The position numbers and the translations under genes were made by a program. A DNA stretch of 42,284 nucleotides from Spongiactinospora sp. TRM90649 (lineage in GTDB: Bacteria > Actinomycetota > Actinomycetes > Streptosporangiales > Streptosporangiaceae), in contig NZ_JARLTC010000054.1 in NCBI RefSeq assembly GCF_029382225.1, forward strand, positions 1 to 42,284, given 5' to 3'. How positions within the stretch are numbered: position 1 is the stretch's first letter; each line of letters begins with the position of its first letter. The notes beneath the pieces were generated by a model, which was not told where the DNA came from, did not search any database, and was given only the letters and a program-made list of their open reading frames with translations. Below are positions 41,193 to 42,284 of the stretch, piece by piece.

Positions 41193-42241
41193 TGTACCGG
41201 CTGCGTCACCCCATCCTCAGCAAGCTCGTGGCAGCGGCGGTGCTGGTGGCGTTGCTGACCGGCATGCCCGCTGTCCTGCTGGCCTTCTTCTGGCCTGTGG
41301 AGCTGCCCACCCTCGATGACCTCGCCACCCCCGGGGAACCACTGGTCAGAACGCTCCTGATCGTGGTGGTGTGGACCTGCTGGGCGCTGTTCGCCTGGTC
41401 GGTGCTGGTGGAACTGGTGGGCACGATCCGTGACCGGCCCAGCCGGGTCCGGCTGCCGTTCCAGCGGCTCGCCGCCTATCTGATCACCGCGCTCACCGTG
41501 GCCGCCACGGCACCCGTCGCCGCGCCTCGCGGCATGGTCCCGGTCGCAGCGGTGGCCGTCAGCCCTGCGGAACTGCCCACACGCTCGGCGGCGGTCGATG
41601 AGCCACGCGACGCCGAGACGGGAAAGCCGTACCTGACGTACGTGGTCCAGCCCCGGGACACGCTGTGGACGATCGCCGACAAACAACTCGGCGACGCGAT
41701 GCGCTACCCGGAGATCGCCGCACTGAATCAGGGTCGCGTGATGGGCGACGGCCAGACGTTCACCACAGGCGACTGGCTACGGCCCGGCTGGACCCTGCGC
41801 CTGCCCGCCGACTCCGCCGCCGCCAAGAAGCAGTCACGCGCACCCGGCCGCACGCACACCGTCGCACGTGGGGAAACCCTGTGGGACATCGCCGAACGCC
41901 ACCTTGGCGACGGCCACCGCTACCAGGAGATCTTCCACCTGAACAAGGGCCGGACGCAGGCCGGTGGCATGCGACTGACCGATCCCGGCGAGCTGGAACC
42001 CGGCTGGCGGCTGATTCTTCCCGAACGCGACTCCCGGAAGGCCGAACCGCTTCGCCACCGAGCCGCTCCGCAGTCTCCAGTGGCTGATCCCGCACCAGGC
42101 GAACCGCTCCACCGTGAGCCTCACTCCGCGATCAAGCTGCCTCAGGTCCGCCCCGCAGTCCACGAGATCGTCTCGCCTGGTCCCATCCCCGGCCCCACAC
42201 CGCACGCCCCTAGGAGCTGTTTGAGGTTCGGATCTAGGTGA
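41192..42241 (+). CDS. Membrane protein with two LysM domains, 3' end probably cut by an insertion sequence
   Basis: The protein has up to three N-terminal membrane segments (about residues 10-36, 50-76, 92-111) and two LysM peptidoglycan-binding domains: VVQPRDTLWTIADKQLGD (from ~150) and HTVARGETLWDIAERHLGD (from ~222). Homologues next to Tad genes usually continue into a longer, often BTAD-type regulatory, C-terminal part. Here the frame ends PRSCLRFGSR, and the last ten residues come from sequence that looks like an insertion-sequence end beginning at 42214. ATG overlaps the TadG stop. The gene is therefore probably truncated. Confidence 0.8.
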   Translation: MYRLRHPILSKLVAAAVLVALLTGMPAVLLAFFWPVELPTLDDLATPGEPLVRTLLIVVVWTCWALFAWSVLVELVGTIRDRPSRVRLPFQRLAAYLITALTVAATAPVAAPRGMVPVAAVAVSPAELPTRSAAVDEPRDAETGKPYLTYVVQPRDTLWTIADKQLGDAMRYPEIAALNQGRVMGDGQTFTTGDWLRPGWTLRLPADSAAAKKQSRAPGRTHTVARGETLWDIAERHLGDGHRYQEIFHLNKGRTQAGGMRLTDPGELEPGWRLILPERDSRKAEPLRHRAAPQSPVADPAPGEPLHREPHSAIKLPQVRPAVHEIVSPGPIPGPTPHAPRSCLRFGSR

Positions 42242-42284
42242 GGTCCGGTGGCGGGCCGGCCGTGGCTGGTAGAACCTCGGATGT
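42214..42284. mobile_element. Probable insertion-sequence end (IS5-like)
   Basis: After CTAG at 42210-42213 the sequence GAGCTGTTTGAGG begins, resembling IS5-family (IS427-type) termini, which insert at CTAG-like sites. The LysM frame ends 26 bases further on. The element leaves the window, so neither transposase nor the other end can be seen. Confidence 0.5.

Noticed and set aside
1..42284. CRISPR array or rRNA genes
   Set aside because: No regularly spaced identical repeats and no rRNA-like sequence were seen. The Thr/Pro coding repeat at about 5473-5560 belongs to the RHS linker.

Overview
The window is high-GC DNA with actinomycete codon use: GTG starts are common, stop/start overlaps of the ATGA and GTGA type are frequent, and gene families are those of Streptosporangiales and Streptomyces-like bacteria (replication-relaxation protein, DUF4192, XRE-TPR regulators, actinobacterial Tad genes). 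A Nonomuraea/Actinomadura/Streptosporangium-type chromosome is my inference. The whole window reads as accessory DNA: conjugation-type genes at both ends, three insertion-sequence scars, a polymorphic toxin, several small orphan genes, and one long coherent operon.

Layout. (1) 1-1765: the end of a probable DNA-transfer ATPase, a replication-relaxation protein and a secreted NlpC/P60 peptidase in one coupled operon, closed by a strong hairpin. (2) 1767-2249: an unknown minus-strand gene. (3) 2622-10150: a 2363-residue RHS/YD-repeat toxin with an N-terminal membrane anchor, SpvB-like region, RHS core, HINT self-cleaving domain and a ~105-residue toxin tip, followed by an overlapping candidate immunity gene. 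The tip and immunity gene are visibly richer in A/T. (4) 10442-13795: minus-strand genes, namely a ChlI-domain (YifB/ComM-type) fragment, a DUF4192 protein and two unknown proteins. (5) 14364-19390: TauE/SafE permease, frameshifted IS256 remnant, DUF488 protein facing a 279-residue partner, a PD-(D/E)XK-like nuclease, and an IS21 istA stump joined in frame to an ArsR regulator. (6) 19475-22375: NAD-dependent epimerase, GNAT acetyltransferase and an XRE/TPR-type regulator.

(7) 22592-33875 is the most interesting part: 15 plus-strand genes, nearly all overlapping. They are an ATP-binding (HATPase) protein, queC, queD, queE (preQ0 synthesis), a divergent reverse transcriptase, a small formylglycine-generating-enzyme (FGE/SUMF1) fold protein, a DUF6884-like protein, a GT2 glycosyltransferase, a radical SAM enzyme, a phosphoribosyltransferase, a GT4 glycosyltransferase, a 5'-3' exonuclease of the PolI/FEN type, a PIG-L deacetylase, a DegT aminotransferase and a Gfo/Idh oxidoreductase. 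The enzymes together suggest that a 7-deazaguanine base is made, perhaps ribosylated and decorated with an amino sugar. The reverse transcriptase/FGE pair recalls diversity-generating retroelements, but no template repeat is visible and the polymerase YxDD box reads FVDN. I know of no described system with this composition.

(8) 33992-42284: a lipoprotein, an unknown secreted protein and a complete-looking Tad/Flp pilus operon (CpaB-like, CpaE-like, TadA, TadB, TadC, Flp pilin, TadE, TadE/F-like, TadG) ending in a double-LysM membrane protein. Its 3' end appears cut by another insertion sequence at 42214. No prepilin peptidase lies in the window. The left-end transfer genes and the right-end Tad genes plausibly belong to one family of actinobacterial mobile or surface module, with the toxin and the 7-deazaguanine operon as cargo between them; that link is inference.
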